From: Methyloligella sp.
GTDB taxonomy: Bacteria; Pseudomonadota; Alphaproteobacteria; Rhizobiales; HXMU1428-3
Direction: 5' to 3'
Assembly: GCA_021604645.1 (NCBI GenBank)
Contig: BQJJ01000001.1
Coordinates: 124,001 to 188,000 of the forward strand
Length of the DNA: 64,000 bases
Under the pieces are notes generated by a model that worked only from the letters and a program-made list of their open reading frames with translations, made no database searches and had not been told where the DNA came from. How positions within the stretch are numbered: position 1 is the first letter of the stretch; each line of letters begins with the position of its first letter. Shown here one piece after another: positions 1 through 8,222 of this stretch. The position numbers were made by a program, and so were the translations under genes.

Positions 1-1
1 A

Positions 2-253
2 CTTTCTACAGGAGAGAGGCAAAGATTGGCATTTTTACGGGCTATAGCCGATGAACCTCAAGTCCTCTTGCTTGATGAACCAACAAGCGCTCTCGATGAA
101 CTTTCAGCTGGAAAGCTTGAAGAAATGATTGAACAAGTAAAAGCTAATGGCACAATTGTTTTCATAGCCAGTCATCATCCAGAACAAGTCAAAAAATTTG
201 GCCCAAAAGAAATTTTGTTCACTAAGAAAGATGTAGAAGTCAACAATCTTTAG
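2..253 (+). CDS. fetA: ABC transporter ATP-binding protein, C-terminal part (FetA-like)
   Basis: This is the 3' end of a gene that begins before the window; the frame is open from base 2. The visible part starts with the ABC signature LSTGERQR, then the Walker B run VLLLDEPTSALD, and a late switch histidine in ASHHPEQ. It is therefore the C-terminal third of a nucleotide-binding domain that powers transport by ATP hydrolysis at the inner face of the membrane. The next gene, 66 bp downstream, encodes a FetB/YbbM-type permease, so by context this is the partner ATPase FetA (YbbL), known in Escherichia coli for iron export under peroxide stress. The substrate here is inferred from the pairing only. 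Confidence 0.8.
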   Translation, partial: LSTGERQRLAFLRAIADEPQVLLLDEPTSALDELSAGKLEEMIEQVKANGTIVFIASHHPEQVKKFGPKEILFTKKDVEVNNL

Positions 254-319
254 GTCAATGGCCTAAAAATATAAGAACCAAACCTAGAGGCGACCAGGCC
301 GTAGATTAATAGGCAACCA

Positions 320-1120
320 ATGGATTATATCAATTTATCTTTTTTTGATTTAGCACTCGCCTCATCGCTTATTTTAATAAATGGTGGCATTTCCTTCGCG
401 TTAGGTCTGGGGTTAGAGCGAACCCTATTAATCAATACAGTACGCATGACCGTACAACTTATGGCAATTGGTTTTGTCCTGAAATTTATATTTATGCAAA
501 CCAGCCCGGTCTGGACCATAGGGTTGGCACTCATTATGGTCGCTCTTGCCGGTAGAGAAATCTTAAGTCGGCAAACCCATCAACTAAAAGGCATAAATGC
601 CTATGGTTTAGGAGCGTCCACATTGTTTTGTGTCGGCTTCATCTGCACCTTATTTGCAATCTTTCTACTTGTACAACCAGAGCCATGGTATTCACCTCGC
701 TATTTTCTCCCAATATTAGGAATGATTATTGGAAACACCATGACGGGAATTGGTTTGGGAATGGAAACATTAACAACATCCATCAAGAGAGATCTAAAAC
801 TAATAGAAGACCGACTATCTTTAGGAGAACCAAGATTTATAGCTTTAGGAGATCACGTTAAAAGGGCCATGAAGACAGGAATGATGCCAATAATTAACGC
901 CATGGCAGCATCTGGTATAATTTCGCTGCCAGGCATGATGACTGGTCAGATTATATCCGGGGTGGATCCAATTGAGGCAACCAAATATCAATTAATGATT
1001 ATGTTTCTAATTGCAGGTGGAACAGCACTTGGAACCACTGGCGGAGTTGTTGGAATGGTTTATCTTTTAACCGATGAACGTCACAGATTACGGTTAGAAC
1101 GTCTTAAAGAGAAAAGGTAG
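320..1120 (+). CDS. fetB: FetB/YbbM-type ABC transporter permease (UPF0014)
   Basis: A 266-residue, strongly hydrophobic protein with about seven membrane segments, close to the usual length of the FetB family (about 260). The family hallmark GMIIGNTMTGIGLGMETL follows the fourth segment, and a second conserved stretch, ISLPGMMTGQIISG, precedes the last two segments. It forms the inner-membrane channel of a two-component exporter with the ATPase encoded just upstream. In E. coli the pair lowers cytoplasmic iron and protects against oxidative stress. A short AGG-type ribosome-binding site precedes the ATG. It converges with the TetR gene, leaving only 26 bp between stops. Family assignment is secure; the metal specificity is taken from homologues. 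Confidence 0.88.
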   Translation: MDYINLSFFDLALASSLILINGGISFALGLGLERTLLINTVRMTVQLMAIGFVLKFIFMQTSPVWTIGLALIMVALAGREILSRQTHQLKGINAYGLGASTLFCVGFICTLFAIFLLVQPEPWYSPRYFLPILGMIIGNTMTGIGLGMETLTTSIKRDLKLIEDRLSLGEPRFIALGDHVKRAMKTGMMPIINAMAASGIISLPGMMTGQIISGVDPIEATKYQLMIMFLIAGGTALGTTGGVVGMVYLLTDERHRLRLERLKEKR

Positions 1121-1146
1121 AGAAGTCTGAAGTTAATATGCTGAGC

Positions 1147-1788
1147 TTATAGCCTGGCAGGGGCTTCATTTGAAACATAGCCCTTCATGAAGAGGTGAAC
1201 TGATCTTTGAGCAGCTTCTTGAATGGATGTTTCACTTGGAGCATAGTCGATATCAAACAAGGCTCTTAAATGAGTATCTCCTCTGACCAGAGATAAAAAT
1301 TGGCAGGCTGCTTGGTTACTATTGCTAATATCAAGGAGGTTGGCCTTATTTGCTGCTTCCAAATAATTGGAAAGATAATCACAAATTTTAGCATGACCAG
1401 AATAATAAAATTGTTTTGCAACTTCTTGCGCTCGTGATGCCATTGAAAGGCACATTCTAAAATTAGCTAATTTATCTTGTTCTAGAGTGATTTTTAAATA
1501 ATTCTCTCCAATTTGAGAGAGTAATTGTTCCAACTCTTCTATATTTTCAAGAATTACCTGATTATTACTAATCGTTGCATGAACAAGTTGTTCAGACAGG
1601 TCCTCAGAAATGGCGATGAATAATTCTCTCTTACCACCAAAAATCGTGTAAATCGCGGTTTTAGAGACCCGCGCATTTTTAACAATGTCATCCAGACGTG
1701 TTTCATCATAGCCCTTCAAAAGAAATTGCTCAGAAGCGGCTTTCAAAATTCTCTGTCTATTTTCTTCAAAACTTTTATTCAGTGTCAT
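1147..1788 (-). CDS. TetR/AcrR family transcriptional regulator
   Basis: Residues 5-60 form the TetR helix-turn-helix: a first helix (RQRILKAASEQFLLKGY) and the recognition helix region VSKTAIYTIFGGKRELF. The rest is an all-helical ligand or dimer domain with no family-specific motif I can name. I take the ATG at 1788 (213 residues); the frame extends to a TTG at 1830, but the HTH begins normally after the ATG and a TTG start is less likely. TetR proteins usually repress a nearby or divergent promoter and are released by a small ligand. No target gene lies divergently within 600 bp. A 25-bp inverted repeat at 1909-1933 is a plausible own operator. Confidence 0.85.
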   Translation of the reverse strand: MTLNKSFEENRQRILKAASEQFLLKGYDETRLDDIVKNARVSKTAIYTIFGGKRELFIAISEDLSEQLVHATISNNQVILENIEELEQLLSQIGENYLKITLEQDKLANFRMCLSMASRAQEVAKQFYYSGHAKICDYLSNYLEAANKANLLDISNSNQAACQFLSLVRGDTHLRALFDIDYAPSETSIQEAAQRSVHLFMKGYVSNEAPARL

Positions 1789-1908
1789 ATTCCAGTAATT
1801 TCTAGCAGCAATATCGAGAAGACTTAACAATTTCTTAACTGATGATAGATGGCCATAACAACTCAGGCGAAAGAAATCAATAACTTATTTAGTTTTGATC
1901 AAGAAAAA

Positions 1909-1933
1909 GTTGACACTATTTATATTAGTCAAC
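1909..1933. promoter_or_regulatory. Inverted repeat, possible TetR operator
   Basis: GTTGAC and GTCAAC are separated by 13 AT-rich bases, about 120 bp upstream of the tetR ATG. A TTGACA at 1910-1915 lies inside the left arm, so the site could overlap a promoter -35 box. Symmetry and position suit a TetR-type dimer; binding is inferred. Confidence 0.35.
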
Positions 1934-2375
1934 CTATAGGTGTTGAAGAGTTAACCATGACAACCTGCTTCACTAAGTATTTATAAGTAAGAGAGCAAAG
2001 AGCTATTTTATAAGTGTAAATACAAAATCTCATGGCTATTACTTGCAATGAGCAATAGTCGTTTTAAAAATTGTAATTTGCTTTGCCTTTTCAAAATTAC
2101 TCAAAACCATATCTCGATTTTTAAATTCCAACATGATTAACAAATTATAAAATCAAAGCTTAACCCCAAATGAACAAATGTTGAGATTGAAACAGTTTTA
2201 AAATCAATTACTTAAATTGTTTCGGTTTAATACAATAAATGAAATTTGTTTGTAGTTTATTATCCAACTATTTTTACTGTATATTTGAATTATCGTGTCA
2301 AGTTACTGAATAACCACAAAGGTAAAACCTTCATCTGAGGCAAGTATTAGGCAGAAGAAGGTATGTTTAGTGCGT

Positions 2376-2405
2376 ACAAAAACAAAGCGAAAGTGACGTT
2401 TTTGT
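2376..2405 (+). promoter_or_regulatory. Hairpin in the leader of the Sel1-repeat gene
   Basis: ACAAAAAC and GTTTTTGT form an 8-bp stem with a 14-nt loop, ending 20 bp before the Sel1 gene start and just upstream of its AGGGAAAAG ribosome-binding site. It could affect leader folding; it is weak because the stem is mostly A-T. Confidence 0.3.
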
Positions 2406-2425
2406 TCTAATTAGGGAAAAGTAAT

Positions 2426-2692
2426 ATGGCACGATTAGATATGCCGATTAATGCAGAAATGGAATGTGCGACTGAAAGCAATTCTGTTGATGCGCTATTT
2501 GAATTAGGTATTATGTATGCCGCTGGCCGCGAAGTGAGCCCAAATTTGGTAATTGCTCATAAATGGTTCAATTTAGCAGCATTACAAGGCAATAGAGCAG
2601 CTTTGAAATACCGCAAAGAAATTGCAAATGAAATGTCAACGGCTGAAATTTCAGTGGCTCAAAAATTAGCTAGAGAATGGTTGGATAAGTAA
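2426..2692 (+). CDS. Small Sel1-repeat protein
   Basis: An 88-residue protein built around one Sel1-type (TPR-like) helical pair: ALFELGIMYAAGREV followed by NLVIAHKWFNLAALQGN, with the repeat's AHKWFNLAA signature. Such repeats mediate protein contacts. No signal peptide is visible, so it is probably cytoplasmic. The start is supported by AGGGAAAAG 5 bp upstream. It stands alone, with long AT-rich DNA before it. Very short Sel1 proteins of this kind are common in alphaproteobacteria, but I know of no assigned function. Confidence 0.75.
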   Translation: MARLDMPINAEMECATESNSVDALFELGIMYAAGREVSPNLVIAHKWFNLAALQGNRAALKYRKEIANEMSTAEISVAQKLAREWLDK

Positions 2693-2823
2693 GTGACCGT
2701 TTAAAAGGGGCTAAATTCATATGAATATAGCCACTATTATTGGTCAAAGCTTATTTAGGAAACCAATTAGCTTATACCTATCACTGTACTGAAGGTGATA
2801 AAGTTTAAGTCAAACTTGGAAAT

Positions 2824-3567
2824 TTATTTGCCGCATTTTGTAAAAAAGCTAGTGAGGCATTCATAGGTCGTAGACGCTGCATCACCTATGCCTTGCCCAA
2901 CAGACTTAACTGATTTCTTCACGACATTTGAGGTCTTGTTATAGGTTTTTTTGACAGTCTTAGAGGTTTTGTCAAAAGTCTTTTTAACGGTCTTAGTTGT
3001 CTTTTTATAGGTTTTCTGGGTCTCGCCAACCAATGTCGGTTGATCCTTTTTAGGAGGCTCAACGTTGCTTTCTTTTAAGTCTTGCTCTGGTTTCGGAGTA
3101 GCAGGTATCAAAACTTGCTCAACTGAAGCACTATTCTTCAATTGATAAACTTCGCCATTGCAATCTTTAAACGACTTGCGAACAGCCGCACATTGAGCAT
3201 GCCCACCATATTGAGCAATTTCCTGAATACAAGCAAACTGAAGGCCTTTTATATTAACAGTTGGAGATTGGCCAGAAACATCTGGTTGATAAGAGGATTG
3301 CTTAAAAGTGCACTGATAAACTTTCCCGGGATCATTGCAAATAACACAAGCACCGACTTCACCAGGCTGCGCTTCATTAGCATTTGCTTGATGTATAAAT
3401 GCTAAGTTAGAAAGAGCAAAAAATGAAACAACATAAAACCCAATTAAGCCCAGTGTAAAAAGTGTGAAAATCGCACAATTATGGTTCTCACTTTGAACCT
3501 GAGTTGAACTGCTAAGGGTAAGTTTAAAGTGAGAGAAAGAGGATTGAAAACGAAATAGTCTATTCAT
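2824..3567 (-). CDS. Unknown exported cysteine-containing protein with a KT-rich tail
   Basis: I do not recognise this 247-residue protein. A long basic N-region (about 35 residues) precedes a hydrophobic stretch at about 35-58, which could be a signal peptide ending near ANANEA or a membrane anchor. Residues 70-145 carry eight cysteines (ACVICNDPG, YQCTF, FACIQE, AQCAAV, FKDCNG), suggesting a disulphide-bonded periplasmic or surface domain. Residues 180-230 are a degenerate lysine/threonine repeat (KKTYKKT, KKTFDKT, KKTYNKT), basic and probably unstructured, perhaps binding peptidoglycan or nucleic acid. The last residues again contain cysteines. AAGGAA just before the ATG supports the start. 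It is divergent from the DUF2062 gene. Confidence 0.6.
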   Translation of the reverse strand: MNRLFRFQSSFSHFKLTLSSSTQVQSENHNCAIFTLFTLGLIGFYVVSFFALSNLAFIHQANANEAQPGEVGACVICNDPGKVYQCTFKQSSYQPDVSGQSPTVNIKGLQFACIQEIAQYGGHAQCAAVRKSFKDCNGEVYQLKNSASVEQVLIPATPKPEQDLKESNVEPPKKDQPTLVGETQKTYKKTTKTVKKTFDKTSKTVKKTYNKTSNVVKKSVKSVGQGIGDAASTTYECLTSFFTKCGK

Positions 3568-3979
3568 TTTTTTTCCTTAAGTCATATTATTCGGTGCAAG
3601 AATTTATAATTTAAAGTCTTTAAATTTAAGAAGAAATGTAATTTTCGTAGCTTTTAATATATCAAAAAAATTGAAGCCTGAATATGGTCATTTATACCGG
3701 CCTTTAAATTTTGAATAGACCGACTATTTAAAGAGTGAAACTTAAAATAAAAGCTCAGAGCAATTTTAGTTTAAATATCTAGAATCACAATAAATTTTAT
3801 TGTTTTTATTGGAAAAAACTGATTTTGAGCAAAATCATTATATATCTTAAAAAAAACCTTAAGTTGATGCCTGTAGGATATTCAGATAAGAGCATGAAAA
3901 AGAATGAGAGCCTGGAAAATGAAGAGAATTAAAATAACAACGAATACCTTAAGATTTAGCTGAGGAGAATAGATCTTTA
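3568..3979. other. Divergent AT-rich intergenic region
   Basis: 412 bp between the divergent genes at 2824-3567 and 3980-4570. It must hold both promoters, but I could not single out convincing -35/-10 pairs in such AT-rich DNA. No gene or repeat is visible. Confidence 0.5.
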
Positions 3980-4570
3980 ATGTTGTTTAAGCGTCGAGAT
4001 AAACCGTCCATATTAGAATCTACGCGGATATTCCTATGGCCGCGCCGCAGTTGGGCTCGTTCGGTAAATTATGTATTGCTTCGCGTTAATCGGCTAAGTG
4101 GTTCAGCACATGCCATAGCCTTAGGGTGTGCTATCGGTATTTTTGTCTCATACCTGCCCATCATGGGGTTCCATTTTATAGCAGCAGCCACAATCGCATA
4201 TCTCTTGGGCGGCAACATGTTAGCGTCCGCACTTGGAACTTTTTTCGGAAACCCTCTCACATTCCCTTTTATCTGGGCATCAGCCTATAAATTTGGTCAT
4301 TGGATTTTAGGTAATGAAGCAGATGAATTTCGCGTTGGTGATTTATTAGACACATTTTCGAACGGTATCGTTTACGCGATTGATAATACATATGAAATTT
4401 ATTTCAAACCAATGATGGTTGGTGGTATTCCTGCTGGCTTTGTTTTTGGCTTCTTTGGGTATTTCATCATTAGAAAATTAGTTGAGAATTACCAAAATCG
4501 CCGCGTCGAATTATTGGCTGCCCGTGCGCGTGAGGTGATGCAATCAGCTTCTGGCAATCATAGAGCATAA
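3980..4570 (+). CDS. DUF2062 domain membrane protein
   Basis: A 196-residue inner-membrane protein of the DUF2062 family. It has a basic N-terminus, then hydrophobic segments in AIALGCAIGIFVSYLPIMG, FIAAATIAYLLGG, and the family-typical GTFFGNPLTFPFIW, and a last segment near residues 150-168. The C-terminus is charged and cytoplasmic. A GGAG box lies 11 bp before the ATG. The gene sits directly before acpS-lepB-rnc-era-recO, a place it occupies in many alphaproteobacteria. The family's biochemical function is not established; only membrane location can be claimed. Confidence 0.82.
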   Translation: MLFKRRDKPSILESTRIFLWPRRSWARSVNYVLLRVNRLSGSAHAIALGCAIGIFVSYLPIMGFHFIAAATIAYLLGGNMLASALGTFFGNPLTFPFIWASAYKFGHWILGNEADEFRVGDLLDTFSNGIVYAIDNTYEIYFKPMMVGGIPAGFVFGFFGYFIIRKLVENYQNRRVELLAARAREVMQSASGNHRA

Positions 4571-4663
4571 CTGTATACACCTGTTCTAAGGCTATGATTT
4601 AGAACGAATAACGTTTTAAAAACGGGTAAAACAAAGCTATAGGATAATTTTAGGTGATAAGTC

Positions 4664-5065
4664 ATGATTTTGGGAATTGGTAATGATATCATCGATATCA
4701 GACGTATAGAAAACACCATAGAAAAATATGGCGAGAGATTTTTAAACCGGGTCTTTACAGATTTAGAGAGAGAAAAATCCGAGAAAAGACATCTCTCAGC
4801 TGCCTCATACGCCAAACGCTTTGCAGCAAAAGAGGCCTGCTCTAAAGCTTTGGGAACAGGTATAGCCTCCGGTGTCGCATGGAAAGACATGGGAGTTGTA
4901 AATAGCCCGTCTGGAGCCCCGTCTATGGCGCTAACGGGGGGAGCAAAAGTGCAATTGTTAAAGATGGTGCCAGAAAGTCATGATCCTGTCATACACCTCA
5001 CAATAACTGATGATGGGCCAACAGCTCAGGCAATTGTCATTATTTCGGCACAAATCAAAGTTTAA
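4664..5065 (+). CDS. acpS: Holo-[acyl-carrier-protein] synthase
   Basis: AcpS transfers 4'-phosphopantetheine from coenzyme A to the acyl carrier protein serine, activating it for fatty acid synthesis. At 133 residues it matches the family. The Mg-binding aspartate lies in [13 protein letters not shown] (residues 5-16) and the second signature [15 protein letters not shown] at residues 53-67. The gene starts with ATG behind an AGGTGA box and is followed by about 340 bp before lepB, so it may be transcribed with the DUF2062 gene rather than with lepB. Confidence 0.95.
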   Translation: MILGIGNDIIDIRRIENTIEKYGERFLNRVFTDLEREKSEKRHLSAASYAKRFAAKEACSKALGTGIASGVAWKDMGVVNSPSGAPSMALTGGAKVQLLKMVPESHDPVIHLTITDDGPTAQAIVIISAQIKV

Positions 5066-5406
5066 TTTATGTGATAGCCAGACTTTAATTGAGATTAATT
5101 TGAGGCAATTAATCTGGATTGACGAGATTTCGATCTCAATTCTATGACTGTGCTACTTTTGTCTGATTTAAGAGAATTAACTGATATTAACAGAGATTTA
5201 TTTGCAAATTGAACTGCAAATGCGCTATATGGCACCTCTGGTTAGTTGCTAATTGGGGAACTCCTCAGTTTTAAGATAAAGATCTTAGTGACGTTTTATC
5301 ATAAGCAACAATCTCCATTGCGTGCTTGTGAAATGAATAGCCGAATTAAAGTCAGGGTAAAACTTAAGTCTTATAGAGCTAAATGGATGCTTAAAGGAGT
5401 GAATAA
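5066..5406 (+). other. lepB upstream region with small palindromes
   Basis: 341 bp without a gene. It contains the promoter-like site at 5119-5148 and a second small inverted repeat, ATTTGCA (5200-5206) with TGCAAAT (5215-5221). It separates acpS from the lepB-rnc-era group, implying a separate promoter for the latter. Confidence 0.5.
5119..5148 (+). promoter_or_regulatory. Candidate lepB promoter with palindromic spacer
   Basis: TTGACG at 5119-5124 and TATGAC at 5143-5148 are spaced by 18 bp, a sigma-70 type pair about 260 bp upstream of lepB. The spacer contains GAGAT-ttcg-ATCTC, a palindrome overlapping the -35 region that could be an operator. No start site is known; this is by inspection only. 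Confidence 0.35.
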
Positions 5407-6150
5407 ATGAGTGTTGACGTAGAGAAAAGCAATGCCTCTACCGATGAAGGATGGTGGGAGATTTTTAAAATCGTCTTTCATGCCATTCTCCTTGCGATCA
5501 TTGTTCGCATTTTTATCATTCAGCCCTTTAACATCCCATCTGGTTCCATGCAGGGCAACTTGCTTGTAGGCGATTATTTGTTTGTCAGTAAGTTTAGCTA
5601 TGGCTATAGCAAATATACCTTTATGGGAGACTTATTCTCAGGGCGTATTCTCGCCAGCAAGCCTGAGCGCGGTGATGTTGTAGTATTCAAACTGCCAAAA
5701 GATCCAACTCAAGATTATATCAAGCGTGTTATTGGCTTGCCAGGTGACAAAGTCCAGATGATTGGCGGAATCCTTCATATTAATGGAAACCCAATTCCAA
5801 AAAAGAGAGATGGCCAGTTTGTAGAAGACCTAAGGGCAACGCCAGTTGCCAGGTTTAGAGAAACTTTGCCAAACGGTGTGTCTTACCTTTCACTGGATAG
5901 CAACCCTCATAATGGCAGAGCATATACAGATAACACTGATGTTTACACAGTTCCTGAAGGACATTATTTCATGATGGGAGATAATCGGGATAATTCCTCG
6001 GATAGTCGTGACCCAAGTGTAAGCTTTGTCCCATTTGAAAATTTTGTCGGCAAGGCGCAGATGATTTTCTTCTCTAAAGGAGAGGCAACAGACCCAACGA
6101 CAGGGCTTTTTAATATTCGTTGGGCGCGTCTATTCAAAATAGTCCGTTAA
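5407..6150 (+). CDS. lepB: Signal peptidase I
   Basis: LepB cleaves signal peptides from exported proteins at the outer face of the inner membrane. This 247-residue form has one N-terminal membrane segment (about residues 20-40). The nucleophile is Ser47 in IPSGSM and the general base Lys106 in DYIKRVIGLPGD; the later signature MMGDNRDNSSDSR is also present. After Ser47 the sequence reads MQGNLLVGD where most homologues have M-K/E-P-T-L, a mild variation. AAAGGAGTG six bases before the ATG is a strong ribosome-binding site. It heads lepB-rnc-era, with rnc only 15 bp downstream. Confidence 0.95.
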   Translation: MSVDVEKSNASTDEGWWEIFKIVFHAILLAIIVRIFIIQPFNIPSGSMQGNLLVGDYLFVSKFSYGYSKYTFMGDLFSGRILASKPERGDVVVFKLPKDPTQDYIKRVIGLPGDKVQMIGGILHINGNPIPKKRDGQFVEDLRATPVARFRETLPNGVSYLSLDSNPHNGRAYTDNTDVYTVPEGHYFMMGDNRDNSSDSRDPSVSFVPFENFVGKAQMIFFSKGEATDPTTGLFNIRWARLFKIVR

Positions 6151-6165
6151 TGGATTTTTGCATTA

Positions 6166-6990
6166 ATGGATAAGTCAGATAAACCCAAAAAGACGAAAGA
6201 TAGCGGGACGGCCACAAAAGTCACAAATAAGAAAAAGTCTTCAAAGGGGAAAGGTCTTTCAAATAAGAGTGTTGATTTTAAAGCTCTTGAGACAAAGATC
6301 AATTATCAGTTCAAAGAGAAAAGCTTGTTAAGCTCAGCGTTGACACACGCAAGCAGTATTTCTCAAACCAAAAAATCTAAGAAAACAGATCAGTCCACTA
6401 AAGAAAAACAAGATGAAGATAATGAACGTCTTGAATTTTTGGGCGATCGGGTTTTAGGTCTATCAATCTCTGCCGTCTTAATTAAGCTCTATCCAGAAAG
6501 CCCAGAAGGTGATCTAGCGCGCCGTTATAACAACCTGGTGCGAAGGCAAACCTGTACTGAAGTTGCAAAAGATCTGGACCTTGGAAAATATTTAATATTA
6601 AGCGCAGGTGAAGAACGTTCAGGCGGGCGCACTAAATCAACCATTTTAGCGAATGCCATGGAAGCATTATTAGGTGCCATCTTTCTTGATGGCGGGTATG
6701 CTGCAGCCGATGAAATGATAAAGACCTTTTGGCAAGGTAAAATAACTGAAGGTGAGCAAATCGAACTTGATGCCAAAACAGCGCTTCAGGAATGGGCTCA
6801 AGGGCAAGGATTTGATCTGCCGATTTATACTAACCTCAATAGATCAGGGCCAGATCATAGCCCCGTATTTGAAACCAAAGTAACGGTTGAAGGACTTGGT
6901 GAGGGTGTTGGCAAAGGCCCATCAAAAAGAATAGCGGAACAAATGGCCGCAAAGAATTTATTAGAAAAAGAAAAGGTCTGGTCTAAATAG
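6166..6990 (+). CDS. rnc: Ribonuclease III
   Basis: RNase III cuts double-stranded RNA in rRNA precursors and regulatory RNAs. The catalytic signature NERLEFLGDRVL is at residues 86-97 and the second acidic motif, AMEALLGAIFLDGG, near 163-176; a double-stranded RNA-binding domain occupies about the last 75 residues. At 274 residues it is longer than usual (220-240). There is a lysine-rich N-terminal extension of about 35 residues and a charged insertion of about 15 residues (QTKKSKKTDQSTKEKQ) between the THAS helix and the catalytic signature. No strong ribosome-binding site precedes the ATG, so translation may be coupled to lepB. Confidence 0.93.
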   Translation: MDKSDKPKKTKDSGTATKVTNKKKSSKGKGLSNKSVDFKALETKINYQFKEKSLLSSALTHASSISQTKKSKKTDQSTKEKQDEDNERLEFLGDRVLGLSISAVLIKLYPESPEGDLARRYNNLVRRQTCTEVAKDLDLGKYLILSAGEERSGGRTKSTILANAMEALLGAIFLDGGYAAADEMIKTFWQGKITEGEQIELDAKTALQEWAQGQGFDLPIYTNLNRSGPDHSPVFETKVTVEGLGEGVGKGPSKRIAEQMAAKNLLEKEKVWSK

Positions 6991-7056
6991 ACTAGAACTC
7001 GCATAATATTGTTACATGACGATTGAGATCGTTTTAAAAAATAACCATATCGAAAG

Positions 7057-8022
7057 ATGAAATGTATGACCCCGTCAGATGAAGATCCGGCAGAAGTAAC
7101 TGCAATGGATCCAGAACAGAAAACTGATTTTAGCACCAAATGCGGGTTTGTTGCTCTCATTGGTGCGCCGAATGCTGGTAAATCAACTCTGACAAATCGA
7201 TTGGTGGGAACAAAAGTCTCAATCGTCACCAGAAAAGTCCAAACAACAAGGGCACGGATCAGAGGCATTGCAATTTTCGACGAAACGCAAATTGTCTTTG
7301 TGGACACACCTGGGATTTTTGCCCCAAAGAGGCGCTTGGATAGAGCAATGGTCGATGCAGCTTGGGGCGGCGCAGCGGACGCAGATTTAGTGGTGCTTTT
7401 AGTCGATGCTCAAAGAGGCATAACTGAAGATGTTGCAAACATTTTAAAGAAACTAAAAGACACCAAATACACACTGGCATTGGCAATTAATAAAATGGAT
7501 TTGGTCCGCCGTGAAGATTTATTAAAACTCACCAAAGACCTCACTGCCGATGTGAAATTTGATGAAGTTCTTTATATTTCTGCTGAAAAAGGTCAAGGGA
7601 CAGGGGAGTTAGTCGATTATTTAAAAACACGCTTGCCACTAAGCCCGTGGTTATATCCAGAAGACCAATTAACAGATGCCCCCATGCGCCACACAGCTGC
7701 CGAAATCACCAGAGAAAAGCTATTCTTACGTCTACATGATGAGCTGCCCTACGCGACAACAGTTGAAACCATTGACTGGAAAGTTAAAAAAGACAAATCA
7801 GTCCGCGTGGAACAAGTGATTTTCGTTGAGCGAGATAGCCAGAAAAAGATTGTCCTTGGAAAAAATGGAGATGCTGTCAAATCAATCTCTATGTCATCTC
7901 GAAAAGAGCTAAGTGAAATTTTAGGCGTGCCAGTTCACTTGTTTCTCTTTGTAAAAGTAAGAGAGCGCTGGGGCGACGACCCAGCCCGCTTCCGCGAAAT
8001 GGGCTTGGACTATACAAAATAG
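7057..8022 (+). CDS. era: GTPase Era
   Basis: Era is an essential GTPase that binds the 3' end of 16S rRNA during small-subunit assembly. The G1 motif GAPNAGKST, G3 DTPG, and G4 NKMD are all visible, followed by a C-terminal KH domain containing KIVLGKNGDAVK. The 321 residues include about 28 extra N-terminal residues before the G domain. ATG codons at 7057 and 7066 are both possible; neither has a strong ribosome-binding site. The final G of its TAG stop is also the first base of the hairpin repeat at 8022, so the repeat is fused to the gene end. Confidence 0.95.
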   Translation: MKCMTPSDEDPAEVTAMDPEQKTDFSTKCGFVALIGAPNAGKSTLTNRLVGTKVSIVTRKVQTTRARIRGIAIFDETQIVFVDTPGIFAPKRRLDRAMVDAAWGGAADADLVVLLVDAQRGITEDVANILKKLKDTKYTLALAINKMDLVRREDLLKLTKDLTADVKFDEVLYISAEKGQGTGELVDYLKTRLPLSPWLYPEDQLTDAPMRHTAAEITREKLFLRLHDELPYATTVETIDWKVKKDKSVRVEQVIFVERDSQKKIVLGKNGDAVKSISMSSRKELSEILGVPVHLFLFVKVRERWGDDPARFREMGLDYTK

Positions 8023-8179
8023 CGCGGTTGCTAGTGGGCAACCTGAAGCGCCAACACAGAAGCGCGGTTGCCGCGACGGTTGCTGGTGGGCAACCCGAAG
8101 GAGCATTAAAAGGGTAAGCAACCTGAAGTGCAATTAAAGGTCGTGGATTTTGTGATGGTTGCTAGTAAGCAGCTGAGGG
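8022..8179 (+). repeat. Cluster of small hairpin repeats (mini-hairpin family)
   Basis: At least two good copies and two degenerate copies of a small hairpin. The best (8022-8051) has an outer stem GCGC/GCGC and an inner stem GGTTGC/GCAACC around TAGTG, with TGAA before the outer 3' arm. A second lies at about 8062-8103 (GGTTGC 8078-8083, GCAACC 8090-8095) and partial copies near 8112-8137 and 8155-8179. The family recurs near 8315, 21393, 21529, 25151, 59292, 59343 and 59563. Confidence 0.85.
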
Positions 8180-8222
8180 CAAACAAAAAATGGGTGCATA
8201 AGTCTGAATGAAGATTTATCAA

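Larger units (their letters stand above)
1789..2425. other. AT-rich intergenic region between tetR and the Sel1 gene
   Basis: About 640 bp without a credible gene. It holds the inverted repeat at 1909-1933 and the hairpin at 2376-2405. The middle (about 1950-2340) is AT-rich and I see no further structure in it. Confidence 0.6.

Noticed and set aside
1957-1986. Nine-codon peptide after the inverted repeat near tetR
   Set aside because: No good ribosome-binding site, no hairpin after it, and no gene to control nearby.
2824-3567. Histone H1-like protein from the lysine-rich tail
   Set aside because: The tail is KT-rich like some H1-like proteins, but the N-terminal hydrophobic segment and many cysteines point to export.
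8022-8179. CRISPR-like array
   Set aside because: Repeats are unevenly spaced, vary in sequence and lack unique spacers of constant length; no cas genes are present.
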